A stretch of 60,000 bases of DNA from Hydractinia symbiolongicarpus (Eukaryota; Cnidaria; Hydrozoa; Anthoathecata; Hydractiniidae). This document shows, piece after piece, positions 1 through 12,400 of this stretch. Where the stretch lies: positions 6,264,001-6,324,000 of the forward strand of contig NC_079886.1 of the NCBI RefSeq assembly GCF_029227915.1, in the 5' to 3' direction. Positions within the stretch are counted from its first letter, which is position 1. Each line of letters opens with the position of its first letter. The notes beneath the pieces are model-generated. The model had not been told where the DNA came from. It made no database searches and saw only the letters and a list, made by a program, of their open reading frames with translations. The position numbers were made by a program, and so were the translations under genes.

Positions 1-3000
1 AGTTACCATTAACGAAATTCCACCCTCTTTTCCACTAATGTATTAAACCATGTTCGCAGATACTTTTAAGTACCTTTCCTTATGTTTTAAACTTTTTTGG
101 TCACGGTCACTACCTTACATAAAAGTCGAATTCACTATCTCTAGCTACGCAAAGTATGACTTTTGAATTTTTATTCACGCTGTATCAGGGTTACTAAAAG
201 GTTAATACTTTGTGGATGCACGGTTCAATACAATTAAAAAAATTCAATGCCAGCTAGCTAGTCGTTTTGCTAGCTAGTTAAAATTAACTCGCCATTATCG
301 ATTATTTATGCACCTGTTAGCTGGGAGGAATGGTTAAACGAGACAAGCACTTATTTTTACACATGCAAAACGCATGCCCATATATTATCGCAGTGTGATC
401 TGTCATTGCTAAGGCCATGGTTAAATTTTCTTTTCATATAAAACTCTTAATAACCCCAAGGAAGACTTTGCCAGTATCGAGCGTACAATCAAAAAAATTC
501 GTTAGTTTTTAAAAAATCTACATAAAATTGCGTGTCGCAACAGGAGTTTATAATAATATGTCGTATTTGGTTTTTTTGGCAGGAAATATCGGAAAATAAT
601 GCTGAACTTAAGTGTCATATGTATAATTAAAGTACGGCGGTATGTAATAATGCGGTTATAAAACAAACTTTTAGAATCTCTTTTAATTTGCCATTTGGCC
701 TTTTGATTTGACATTTGACCACTAAAACAGTTGTGTCATTTTTAGCAGGAAAATCTCAGTAACTATTTACGTATTAGGTTTTGTTTGGTGAGATCTTGTA
801 AAAAAACTTTATTCTTATATTTTCGAATTTAAGGCCTATAATGCTTTAATTAAGCAGTTAACATAAAAACAAGGCCTACGAAGCAGGCAGATGATTTTTT
901 TGGTTTCTCTTCGTGTAAGTGGTTGCTGAAAAAAAATTTGCACAAAATCCGAAGGACTTAAGGTTCGGTTTGCCTATCTTTATCGTAAGAAAAGCCCACG
1001 TTTTGATAAGTTCGTACATTTACACCAAGAAGCAAGCTCTCATGCGCAACCTTTTATTTTGGCTGATTGGCACGGCAACGCTTCCCACGAGGTCAGGTTT
1101 AGTTCAAAATCCGGTCCCGTAGCAAAAACGTACAAGCTTGAATTGCTTAAGTGATGTTATGCTATCATATAAGTACTGGACATAGAGGAAGCAAACAAGT
1201 TTTTAATTAGCTAAAGCGATAATCTATCTGGCTATGTTGTTGACTTTCTCAGTTATCTCCAACTGGCTATGATTTAGAAGTTAAAGCCAATAGCAGTCAG
1301 TGCCTTCTGTGCAAGCACATGTAGAACCCAGTTGATAACGAAGGAGTTGATGTGAACAGCATTCGAATTAAAGTCCTAGATCTTTAAGTTATTGTTCTTG
1401 TCGTTAAATGACAAACATTTCAAAAGTTGTTTTGTCGTTCCTGATTGTTTTCCAAAAATAATAGCGTTAAAGCGTCCAATCAAGGTTGTATTCTATTTTT
1501 TCTTTTAGAGAAAGAAATGGCGATGAGTTGGATTGATGCCATCTATGATAAGAACTTTAGATTTACCCCCAAAATGCACTGATATACCCTTCCTGGTTCA
1601 TGAAATATTTTTACGTAACTTAGAATATTTTTAAAAAGCTGTCGAGGTATTATAGATATAGTACATTAATAGAACTATAAATATATATGTTCATAGTTGC
1701 ATTTTTACATTGTATATATAGAGACAGACTGTCGTTTCTTTACACCTGGACTATTTGTGCTCATCCAAACAACAGATTTTAAAGCACTGAAATTAATTTT
1801 GTCAACCTTTCGTTTTCAAACGCAATTTCACCGATTTCGACCAACTTCTTCTTTAGCTGATTTCTTTGGACATGTCAATTTATTTATATTTTCTGAATTT
1901 CTAAAATGGTACGTAGAAATCGACTAGAAATTAACCCAGTTTAACTAGTTCTTACACACTGCTGCTGAAAATGCTAAATACTTTGACAATACGTTGAAAT
2001 ACTTGAAAGTGAAATTATTGTTGTGTAAGTTATTTAAGTCAAGTTTAAATTTCTAAAATGTCGGCCATCTGCATTTGAAAGTTTATTCCTCGCCAGTCTC
2101 GGACTTGAGATTTTATGAGTCATATGTTTTATTGACATTTTCTATAATCTTAAATGACTATAGCATTTTACAAACAAAAACAGTAGACAACTTAGAAAGT
2201 TAAATCTAAGAAAAATGTTGGGTAGTTTCTCCTGAGTTTGCCAATACCAGTTCACATTCCGAAACGGGAGTCCCCGACTTTAAAAGTGATGAAGCAGGCA
2301 TTGTATTGCTATAAAACTGGACACAGATACTTTCTTAGCAAGTTGAAGGACAAATATTTGTATGATATCATCATCCTGTCCAAAATGACGTGCTGATATA
2401 TAATAATTTATGGCCTCTGCTAAAAAAAAAAAAAAAAAAAAGATGTATAGTGAAAAACAGTGTGAAGGAAAATACCCGAATACACTCCACCGTTAAATTG
2501 ACCAGTGTTATACTAAGGTTAGTAAAAAGTTAGTAAAACTTGATTCGCAAAAAACATTTAAGGCGGAGTGTATATGTCATTTAATTTGCATTGCTCGTCA
2601 TAAAATTTGCAATGTGGAAACATAGAACAAGGATAACAAAGCAAATCTATTTTTTATAATATGACTAGCTACGTCAAAAAAACTTTTTAATTGCTTCCAG
2701 AATCGGGGATGCCCCAGTGGTCTCTTTATTAATTTAAAAGACGTTGGCAATCTTTCCAAAGGTCAAATCCAATTCGATCAGTTGAGGAAGAAAACTTCAA
2801 AGTAAGTTCTAAATATTTCGTTCCTTGCCAACGAAAGAATTCATATGTATCATCCTGAGGTAGATATTATAATTTTTATATTAGTGTTTTTACCTGACTG
2901 TCAAGTTCTTCTTATACTCACAATAGCTTACTGTGATACCTTTTTAGTAAATCGTGACATTTACACTTGCGTTTTTTTGTTAACAGTGAAATATTTTGTA

Positions 3001-3712
3001 TCAATATTTACGTTCAAAAATATGTTCATTAAGCATAAATAGAAAATACATTTGCGCGAATACTGTTCATATTAGTGCTAGAGAATGGTTGTTAGCATTT
3101 TGAGAAATCAAGTTTTTTTTTCTTATTGTTTTTTTAGGGTTCTAAATATTAAAAGGTGTCACACGTATTATTTCAGGTTTTTTTAGTCATACTTTGAAGC
3201 AAAATTTAAGTGTTTAGTTTAAACAACAAAATTTGCCTTACTATTTCTGACTTGCGATGATTGGTCCAACTCAAGATAATGAAAAATAAGATGTATTGTC
3301 TCTCTTAATTAGAGTAAGTGTAACCATAAAGACGCAAATAATTAAGACACAAATATAAAAAATAGCGGTGTGTAAGCGCAAAACATATTTATTAAAGAAG
3401 AACGTAAAAATAACATTTATTTTATTGCAAGTTATGCAAAAGCGTGAAGATATAGCCAACGCAATACTATTTAGGTTATAAAAATTATTTGCAGTTTTGT
3501 CACAGAAAAGGAGGTAGAACATTTAAACTATCTAGCCAAAGTTTAAAAATATGTTTATGTTATGAATATGCAAGAAGATATTACTTAGAAAATTATGCTT
3601 GTAATTAGTTGCGACTTTATGTGTCCCCACATGCTACACATTCGTAACCAAATAAACTTTACTGTCGGGCAAGATTTGAAAACAATTTGACTGATAAAGC
3701 TTTAAAGGCTTA
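1..3712. other. Intergenic, no supported gene
   Basis: AT-rich sequence with only short open frames, most lacking an ATG, and no recognisable domain. Visible items are AGCTAGCT-type palindromic runs near 250-285 and a 20-base A run at 2422-2441. An acceptor-like tract followed by ATG occurs near 1500-1520, but its frame closes after about 20 codons. Confidence 0.6.
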
Positions 3713-4182
3713 AATACACAGTAAGTTTAAACGGACCGTTTTGTTGTAAGAAAAACTTATAATTTTGTTGCAGCTAATATACCTGTCTACACGTTAAGAT
3801 AGAACGTATAATGTTTTTTAACGAAATCTCTTTTCACAATAAATGCCAAAGAAAAACATGTAAATCTTTCATTGCGATTGTTGCTAACAGCAGTAGGGAT
3901 TACCTTAGAGAAAAAAAGCGGACTATTAGAATAGTAGAAGAAAAAGGCGGTTATATTTAGAAACCGAAAAAAAGTATGCTCAAATCTTTAGTATAAACAA
4001 TAACCAATTAATTATTCTGTTAATTTCAATAAAAAAAACTTAGCAAAAGTTAAACATGTCCAACTTTCGAAAAAACATATAAAACCGAAAAAAGTTTTAC
4101 ATCTTTCCTGTTTACACGGTAAGTTTTCTTTATCTTAAATTTAAACGGTCCGTTAAAACTTACGGTGTATTTTGGCCTTAAG
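3713..4182 (+). repeat. Left inverted arm
   Basis: This arm pairs with about 6915-7369 in reverse complement, with many small differences. Its right end holds an inverted version of its left tip (AACGGTCCGTT then TTACGGTGTATTTT), so the arm has MITE-like termini of its own. Confidence 0.65.
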
Positions 4183-4882
4183 CTTTCATTTTTGTCTTGG
4201 AATGCCAGCAGTCATGTTGCTATTCGTTGTTCAATTTCTGTGGATTTCTTATGCAAAGAAATATATCATTCCGAATCATATTTTATCATTAGGGACTTTG
4301 TGAAACAAAAGCGGGTACTATTTGCAATGACTTTGCCAATAAATTTTTAGGAAAACCTGTCATTTAAAAACGCGCCAAAAATTCATTACGTAGAAGTCGG
4401 AAGCGACGACGTGAAATAAAATCAAAAGAATTATGGCTACTGTCAGAAATTGCTGAAGGATGTAAAACTGACGAAGACACAGATAACTGCTAAAAACGCA
4501 ACTTATTTATCCTTTAATTAAGTTGTCCAAGGGAGGACTGTAACTTTGTTTTAGAGGTTCACCTCCAAAAACTAAAAAATAACAACATTTTATCTGTCAT
4601 AGATGGTCCTGCCTTTATTAAAAAACCTTTTCATAAATACTTTAGATGAAACAGTGGCAGTATGGAGTAGTTTCTTGATACAAAGCATATAACCTCTAAT
4701 TGGGGTACTGTCTGTACTGCAGTGAGCCTATTTCATCAGTTAATAAGGTTTATTCCAAGTCAATACACTTTGTCAAAACCTCAACTCAATGAACATCGCA
4801 ACAGTCATTTTGGTACAACTTGATTTTATCTTTAGTGTCTGTAGCATAACACATGGTAATCACACTTTTTTATTCAATTTGA

Positions 4883-5164
4883 TTAATTGATCAATTTTGC
4901 AACAGAAGGTTGGCAAAAGGCTAGCCAATCTTTGTATGTTGACACACTACATGACGATGAATGGAAAAGATAAGGCAGTACAAAAAATATAGACCTCAAG
5001 AACGACTGAAAATGTGTCCACAGTATGTCCCCTAATTGGCACACGTGGAACAATGAAACACACCCTTCTTCGTTAACCTCAAGACGATGCTTAGCTGACG
5101 TCTCAAAATATTGTACAACATAAAGCGAGTTAAGACCTTGAAAGTGTTTAAAATATTGACTCAT
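4883..5164 (-). CDS. Unidentified 93-aa ORF inside inverted-arm element
   Basis: An ATG-started frame of 93 codons on the minus strand, lying in the spacer between the two inverted arms. The product has a hydrophobic middle (roughly residues 50-70) and scattered cysteines. No family is recognised. Composition is slightly more protein-like than the neighbouring frames, and the position inside a putative mobile element makes a transposon-gene remnant possible. A chance ORF is the main alternative. Confidence 0.15.
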   Translation of the reverse strand: MSQYFKHFQGLNSLYVVQYFETSAKHRLEVNEEGCVSLFHVCQLGDILWTHFQSFLRSIFFVLPYLFHSSSCSVSTYKDWLAFCQPSVAKLIN

Positions 5165-6009
5165 GAATTTATCTCTCTCTTAACAGCGTCCTTAGATGTA
5201 GGGGCGGAGGACATCCTGTCCTGACCACATGTAATAGCATTACACGAACGCTCACAGGAAGTCTCAACTATAAAATACATAATAAACATACTGTGCCGGT
5301 TTACCGGTAAGTATTTGCAATTCCAAATGTGCACCGATTTGATACTTTAACTCTTTTTTACTACATCTTCTATTAAAATCTCATTCACTGAAATTTCTTT
5401 AGCTATCAATTAAAACCTTTTTATAACCAACACATACTTTAAGTACGACGTTTAATTTCGCTTAAGTTTTTTTCTTTGATTTTATCGAATACTTTTCTTT
5501 AACAGACTTAACTGTTTCTTACCCGTTACTTGTTGACTATTTGCGAGCGAAAATGGTAGCTGTAAGTAATGGTTAAAATAACATTTGCAAATATGGTTTT
5601 TATAATCCTTAATCTACAAATAATTGACGACAGAGAACGATAATTTTTTTCTTTGTTAATCATAGCTTTAAAAATGATAAGGTCATTTTTTTTAATGTTA
5701 CATGATTAACAAGTTAAAGGACAACAACTTGCGCGAAGTCATTCCAAAACTAATTATAATTTGCGAACCCCGACTTTTTTATAGTCCATACTTTGCTATC
5801 GTGTTGATTTACTGACCTTTTAAGCTCATAGTTACCATTTACTTTGTTTATTTTAAAGAATATTAAGCCTTATCTTGATTATAAAATGCTGCTTAAGCTA
5901 TCGAAAAAAATAAACATGATTTTTTTACTAAAAAATAAGTTGATAGAATGCAAAACTTAGACTTTTTTATTGAGTCCAAGATTGTATGTTTACCCAGAAA
6001 TAATAATCA

Positions 6010-6380
6010 AGTATCTCTTTAATAACAACCTTCGTTTGTCTGCCTGTCCTCGAAAGACCCGTCCTCTAACGAAAACACGAAATGCAATGTATAGCAATAC
6101 ATAGGGCGACCCCATTGATTTTTCCAGGGGTAATGACTAGTCTCTAATAAAATAGCCGTCGTCTGTCTGTTCGTGCGTCTATTTGTCTTTTTGTTACGGA
6201 AACACGAAATGTGATATATAAAGGACGGGCGACCCCGTGGATTTGTTTACGGGTTAACGACTAGTCCCCGTAATAATACCCGTATACGTCTGTATGTCAC
6301 GCAAAATGGTGCTGTAAGTAGCCAGACGCACTTAATGCGATATAAAAAAGGGATGGACGAACCCGTGGTTGCTTCCAGAA
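6010..6380. repeat. ~126-bp tandem repeat, about 2.5-3 units
   Basis: Related blocks start near 6075, 6202 and 6328, so the period is about 126 bp. Each carries an ACACGAAATG-like start, a GGGCGACCCCGTGG-like core and, in the first two, a GACTAGTC palindrome. Units differ by many substitutions, so the array is old. It lies inside the 3.7-7.4 kb element. Confidence 0.65.
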
Positions 6381-6914
6381 GAAGCTGTAGAAATTTTCTT
6401 ACATCATCATTAAAGATCTAGTAGCCATATGAACTATGATAGAAATGTCTTTATTTTTATAGATAGGACAAATTTTTAATAGCGTTGACCCACTCTTGAT
6501 TTTTTTTGATTTTTTCCGACGTGACTAAAAGGCATTGAGTCATTATCTCAGGGTCACTAAGGCCATGTTCAAATTAGGATGAATTGTTACTTAAGTAATC
6601 GAAACTAAAAACAAGTTAAGTCTAGGTCAAGTATAAAGGTTGCGCACAATTAGAACAACAGGAAAAACGTGTCGTTCTAAGTTTATATAGAAAAAATATT
6701 TAATGAAAACATATAATTATCAATATAACTATTTGCACATAAAAGTTTTTATTGTCGAAATTTTGATGTTTATATCATTGTAATTCATACAAAGTTTATT
6801 TTTTAAACAAAAAATATTAAGCATTAAATTTTTTTTAAGTCTTTTCTAAAAGTTATTTTCAATAAAATTTAATTTGTTTACTAAGTTTAAAATTTGATAT
6901 TTCTTCTTTTTGTG

Positions 6915-7369
6915 CACTCTTACGTTTTAAGGCTAAAATGCAATTTAAACAGATAGTTAAGTGTAAGATAAAAAAAACTTACCGTGTTTTATAAGTTTTT
7001 GTAAAAAATGAATATGTTTAATTTTTGATAAGTTTTTTCTATTGAAATTAACAGAATGATTAATGAGCTATTGTTAAAACTAAAGATATAAGTATATTTT
7101 TTCGGCTTGTAATCACAATCACTCTGCTAGTCCGCTTTTTTTCTCTACACTATAATCGCTGCTGCTGTTACAGCAATAAATGCAATTGAAGATATACATG
7201 TTTTTTCTTTGGTTTCATTGTGAAAAGAGAGTTTTTAAAATAACTTATACATAACTTTAAAATAACTTATACTTTTTATCTTAACGTGTAGACAGGTATA
7301 TTACCTGCAACCAAACTTATAAGTTTTTTCTTACAACTAAACGGTTCGTTTAAACTTGTCGTGTATTTT
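6915..7369 (-). repeat. Right inverted arm
   Basis: Reverse complement of the 3713-4182 arm. It ends on the right with AAACTTGTCGTGTATTTT, matching the inverted left tip. The inner end lacks the terminal-like block seen at 4131-4178, where the alignment is gapped. Confidence 0.6.
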
Positions 7370-7539
7370 AAAGGTGCAAGCATTCATGAATATGGAAACA
7401 AATCTAAGTCTTTATATGCCGAGCTCTTCAACGGATCTGTTTTCTTCTTAAACGTATTGATAAGATTTTATCACATTGTAAAGTTCAAAAAGTATAACGG
7501 AGAAGCTTGAAAAGTCACTTTTTAATTAAAATTAAAACT

Positions 7540-7690
7540 GAAAACCAAAACCGAAACAGCGTTTCAGTACTTTAGTGTAGCAAATTTCAATTATATGATT
7601 TTCATTTGATAAGCCTTTACGTTCTTCATTCCTTTCCAGTTTAATATTTTATGTCAAAATTAGCACTATCTTGTATAGGAATTTATCTGG
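7540..7690 (+). repeat. Dispersed repeat, copy 1
   Basis: This block resembles 11075-11260 in the same orientation. Shared landmarks include AAAACCGAAACA followed by CGTTT, AGTACT, and a later GATAAGC-TTT segment. Similarity is patchy. The family is unknown. Confidence 0.4.
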
Positions 7691-7760
7691 CTTTCAAGAA
7701 ATCTATACTTCTATATAATTTTTCTTCTTCAATTTAGGAAATAAAGCCAGTATTCTCAAC

Positions 7761-8170
7761 ATGGCAACGAAACTTAAATTTGCGTTTCAATCCGCAATTC
7801 TGATTGGTTCAAGATTAATTCTCTGTGTTAAGAAAAAGGTATTTGGGTTTATATTTTTTAAGTTGAGATCTAGATATAATTCCTGTTCTTTAGCTAATCC
7901 AATTTAAAATTTGTGCAGTTTGATCAAGGTACCGACAATGACAATAATGATAATTTTGTTGCTCTTATCACAATACTTCAACCTCTCATTTACTATACTA
8001 TTTCAATAAATTCTCCTTGTAGAAGGAAAAGTGCTCCTCTCGTTAATAACATAAATTTCTTTGTAGATAAGTGTGAAAAACGTAGCGAATCCTCTCAGAC
8101 AAATAAGGACTATTGTCTCCTCACACACTCAATTTTTTTTAATCTAACATATCAGATTGGCAGAAAGTAG
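7761..8170 (+). CDS. Possible two-exon small gene, unidentified
   Basis: A pyrimidine-rich tract ending in TTTAG precedes an ATG in good context (CAACATGG) at 7761. The first exon would be 26 codons (7761-7838), basic and hydrophobic, ending AAG before GTATTT. An 80-bp intron would end TTGTGCAG at 7918. The frame then continues without phase change from 7919 to a TAG at 8168-8170, giving about 109 residues. The second exon is AT-rich and of low complexity at its start, and no domain is recognised. Exon 1 could instead join a later exon, such as the one at 9272. This is a splice-signal model only. Confidence 0.2.
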
Positions 8171-9271
8171 TAACAACTATCCAATTATCGAAATTAGAAG
8201 ATGCAAGGACAATATTTCCCAAATTATGCTCAGCATAGTGGTTTTTAGAAATTTACTAATCTAAACTTCTGTGCAAAACAAACGAATGAAACAAAGAATA
8301 GTTATGAATGGACAACGAGCCAATGTGTTTGTTTAAACCTCTGCCTTAAACTTTACCTTGTTTTCGGAAATACTTTTTCTGACTTAGATACTGAATGACA
8401 AGATTTATACCTGTTTTATGCCTCTTTTTTTCAAGTATCAAGCTTACGAAAAATATTTGGATCAAAAATTGTTTAAAAAAACTCTTTACGTCAAGGTTCA
8501 GTGAGTTGGTAGAATACAGTTAACACAACACACAATGCTAATTTGATATAAATATGGAATTATTTTATCAGCATCGTTGAAACGAAGAAATTTGTGACCA
8601 ACAGTGAACAAATTAAAAACTAACAACAGGGCTTATAATAAAAGCGACTGTTTGAGTGTCTTGCTTTAAACTAACAAGTCTATTTTCGCATTTTTCATTC
8701 TGAGTTTTATTTTTACTAGTTATTTAGTTATATGTTTGTTCAATTAATAGTGGATATGAAATGATGAAAATCTATGAAAGTTGTTTTCGTTCATTATATG
8801 CTCAAAGTCTGACTTTAAACGAACACAAATTAAGACAATTTTTAAAATCAATATACAATAAAATTTTGTTTTTGGTAAGAACCTCTCGTGACTAATGGGG
8901 AAGAAATATGAAGCGATAAATGTTTCCTTGTCAAAATAAATTAATAACAATAAACTATAAATATAACTAAATTAAAAAAAATTGTACTATGCAGATAATA
9001 GACTTCAAATAGCTCTTTATAAAGAAGAAAGAAGGGCACGGATAAAATAAGTTTGTTCGTTATAAAGTCACTCAGTAACTCAGGTGAAAAAATATAGATA
9101 AAAAAGATATTTAGTAAAATGATTAACCTTACCCGTGTGTTTGTTTATTCCACTCCCCAGTCAATACATGACAGTACACCACCAATAAAAAGCCATTAAG
9201 TAAAGTTTCTTTATCTCACTATCCTTTTCCGACAAAATATTTATCGATCTTATCATGTGAATAAATATCAG
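8171..9271. other. Intergenic or intronic, nothing recognised
   Basis: AT-rich sequence with short frames only. If the exon-like pieces at 7761 and 9272 belong to one transcript, this would be intron. Confidence 0.5.
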
Positions 9272-9439
9272 TGTGTTGAAACGTGCCCGTTACTTAACTG
9301 GTGTGGGGTATTTTTAGTCCTCTTATTCCATCGGTATCAAAAGGTCAAACCGCGCTACAGAGGGGAACGTGATCTTCTGCGACGAAAGAATTGCTGCAGT
9401 ATCGAGCATAGAGTGAAAATACAAAAACACATGGAGATG
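9272..9439 (+). CDS. Possible internal exon, unidentified
   Basis: A 168-nt open block (56 codons, phase 0 at both ends) lies between an acceptor-like AAATATCAG and a strong donor, GAGATG then GTAAGA. Its GC content is visibly higher than the flanks. The peptide starts Cys-rich (CVETCPLLNWC), has a short hydrophobic stretch (GVFLVLLF), then a strongly basic tail. There is no in-frame ATG upstream, so it can only be an internal exon or a chance ORF. No family is recognised. Confidence 0.25.
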
Positions 9440-12400
9440 GTAAGATATATTTTTCTCAATTGTGTTTATCTTTTCTTATTTACGTTCTCACCTTTTTTAT
9501 GTTATGTTGTAACATTTAAAAACGTATACATGTATAAATCTGCAGTACAATCTGATAGTTCGTTAGCTAGGAAAAATCACTGAGCTTAGATCTTGCTAAG
9601 AATAATAAATCCTTATAAAAACCTTATAAAATTGTATTCACATTGAAAGGAGAGCTAGCCCGGTTAACGAAGATATTACTTGGTTTAACTAGAATCCCAC
9701 TTAGGTAATTTTTTTTGTATAAACACGTCAACCCGCCTCGATGGGATGAATTTTTCACCAAAGCAAAAGCAAAAGCGTTAAGTCGTCACGTGATGTAAAC
9801 AACATTCTCCAACACAGCGAAACGGAATAAAAGAAAGTGAATTTCAAGCCAGCCTGTTATCCCAGGTCAGCTCACTTTATATTAACAGCTCCTCAAAAGA
9901 AAACATAAAATTTATCAGATAATGTAGCTTGAACTTAACATAAATAGACTTTACAAAATTTAACAGTTAGTAAATTAATTTCAAAGTATGATATAGTCTG
10001 GTTTGAAAATAAGAAAAGAGATTATCCTAGATTAAAGTAAACAGCAAATCTATATTAGGGTGAAGTGCCAGCGTTCTCAATTTATCAATCAACCTGATAC
10101 TAAAGTTTATGGCTAAATTGCTTGGTCATATTTACTACAAAAGGAGATATGCGTTTTAGTTAAATTAGGAAAGTGCTGAAGTATCTTTAGTCAGAAAACA
10201 ACAGTAAAGTAGTTACCTTGTAGCTCCACCCTTAACGCCGACGTGTTTATAGCAATACTAATTGGAACTTATGGTAACTGTTGCAAGTGTATACTGTTAA
10301 ATGAGTGCCACACTAGATTTTTTACATGTCTAAGCATTATTTAGACAGCCATTGGCGTTAAGTGTTAAATTTTGCTGAGCTGTGAAGTTTATGTAATTTT
10401 AAACAATAGCTTTATCTATTTCTCCCATTTAGTAAATAGATTTTTTCCGCATTTTTAGCGGAATGAAAAACTTCCTTTTCGTTGCTTTTTTGTTGTTCGG
10501 AACAGTTTTTCGTTGTTTTTCATTGACGAGAAATTTTATTATACATTAATGCTGATGTAGTTTACAGAAAATTTATTACACTTTTTCTAACAAGCAACAA
10601 ACCAATACACAAAAAAACAGTTTTAGGATCGTAAATTTTTAACCAACTTTTAGTGCTCATCTTTTTACTTTGGCAACTACAGAAGATGAAAAAGGAGAGC
10701 ATTTTTATGAAAAGAGAGTGCAATTATCCAAATCGTTTTTTGTCAAATTTTCCATTTTCATATCGGGTTATAATTCATAGAATATTTTTTAAAGAAAAAA
10801 AGGTACATTTTTGACAAAAAAAAGGAAAAACGATGAAAATATAGAATATAGAACCTCAAACACATTGTCTTAAGTGTTTTTTTCATATATTCTAATTTGT
10901 TTAAAAGTTAAGTGTCAATATATTGAAAATAATTTTGCTTGATAAACCACCAAAAGTTCTGGCATAAAAGGTTTCTTTCAAAAAAAATGTTATGGAGTTA
11001 TCACCCTGAAAAAGGTGAAAAATGCAACAGAGAAGCATGAACAGCGATAAATATTTGAAACTAGACTTTGAAAAGCAAAACCGAAACAACGTTTTAGTAC
11101 TCAAGTCGAGTAGATTAATAGTGTGATTTTTATGCGATAAGCTTTAAATGCATGTACGTTTTATGCTCGAAAGTCGAAAATTAAAAAGTCGTTCGATGAT
11201 ATATTTGCGTCTTTCAGTTTTTATTTATGACAAAAATATCCGACAGGAAATTTATCTTGCTAAAGAAAGTAGATAAATTGAGAAGTAGATTTTTATTTAT
11301 CCTTCAGCAATATTCTAGTGCTAAATGAACCAAATAATCAACTTTGAATGCTGGACTAAACTTTAGTTGCATGTTGTAAAAAAACTCGTATAATCAATTA
11401 CAAAGCTAGTAAACAAAACTAGCGAAAAGTTTTCTTAATTCATTTACATAAATCTATGTTTAGGAAAACATTCTTGCATGTTGACATATAATACCGGTAT
11501 TTATTTTGTTTGTTATTATAAGCAAGCGCACAGATTCATAGGCTAAAGCTGTTAACCTTCTTACATTATGACCTTTTTTGGAACACAATTACGTGACCCC
11601 GGATAAAAGTTACATTGATGATTCGTCTGCCTACTACTCTTACCCCCCACCCCCCACTTCCCTGCCCATTGCGTTTTAATATTTGACTTGTGAGGCAATA
11701 AAATCAACTTAAGGAAAGTTATTATTTCATACAGGAAATTGTTATGCTTACAGTAGCAAAAATTTAATTTTGTTAACAATTGTACAAATTCGGACAAATT
11801 TTCTAGAGGTAGCGGAAATTTTGCACAATAGTATATTTTATTGAGAATATTACTAGTATGGGGTTAATTCTTTTAAGGCGAGGGTAACAAAATCCGAAAA
11901 TTTTATTGTGTCGTCACATCTGTGCAGCATTGATCTTTTAGCAAAAAACCTTCAGCAAAAGCTTCTACAGTGACACAAGTGATATTAATAAATATAACTT
12001 TGTTACTATCGCCTGAAAATATTGTCCCGTGTCCCTGTGGCTTAACTGGATACAGAAATTAGTATTTGAGAAGTTGCGTTGATTTATCTTCCTTTTCTGG
12101 AATTATTTCTTGAAGATTTTTTAAATTGTCAACAATAATGATTTTTAGGACATGATTATAATTTTTGTTTATTTATCCTAAAACCCTTTGGACCGTCAAC
12201 AGATTCTTTGTTAGTGAAATTCTTCAAATACACTTCAGACGATAAACTTTTGGAAAAACGATTCGTTGAACAACGTTATTTTTAATTTAAAATAACCTTT
12301 TCTTGTAATATTTAAAAGAAGAAGAATACATGGCTAGTATTTTCTACTACTTACATGCTTATAAGAAAGACAAGAAAAATATCTGTCCATTATTTAATAT

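Larger units (their letters stand above)
3713..7369. mobile_element. Inverted-arm (foldback-like) element or two opposed MITE copies
   Basis: The segment from about 3713 to 4182 reappears reverse-complemented at about 6915-7369. Outer ends are alike: AATACAC, then GTAAGTTTAAACGGACCG on the left against its inverted near copy on the right. Long matching stretches follow, including one ending CTACACGTTAAGAT, and similarity fades only near a shared GGCCTTAA-like block. The left arm carries a second, inverted copy of its own tip at about 4131-4178, so it could be a complete MITE of about 460 bp. The two arms may therefore be two opposed insertions rather than one element. TTAA-like bases flank the outer ends, but a clean target duplication was not resolved. 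Confidence 0.6.

Noticed and set aside
919-1122. 67-codon plus-strand ORF
   Set aside because: No ATG start (opens with GTG), no clear acceptor with a pyrimidine tract in frame, and no recognisable domain.
1515-1581. ATG after a TTTTCTTTTAG acceptor-like tract
   Set aside because: The frame closes after about 21 codons with no donor before the stop, so there is too little to support an exon.
2422-2441. A20 run as the 3' tail of a retroposed gene
   Set aside because: The sequence upstream has no coding or LINE/SINE-like content and no flanking duplication was seen.
11561-11797. 78-codon minus-strand ORF
   Set aside because: It includes a low-complexity C/G run and shows no domain or splice support.
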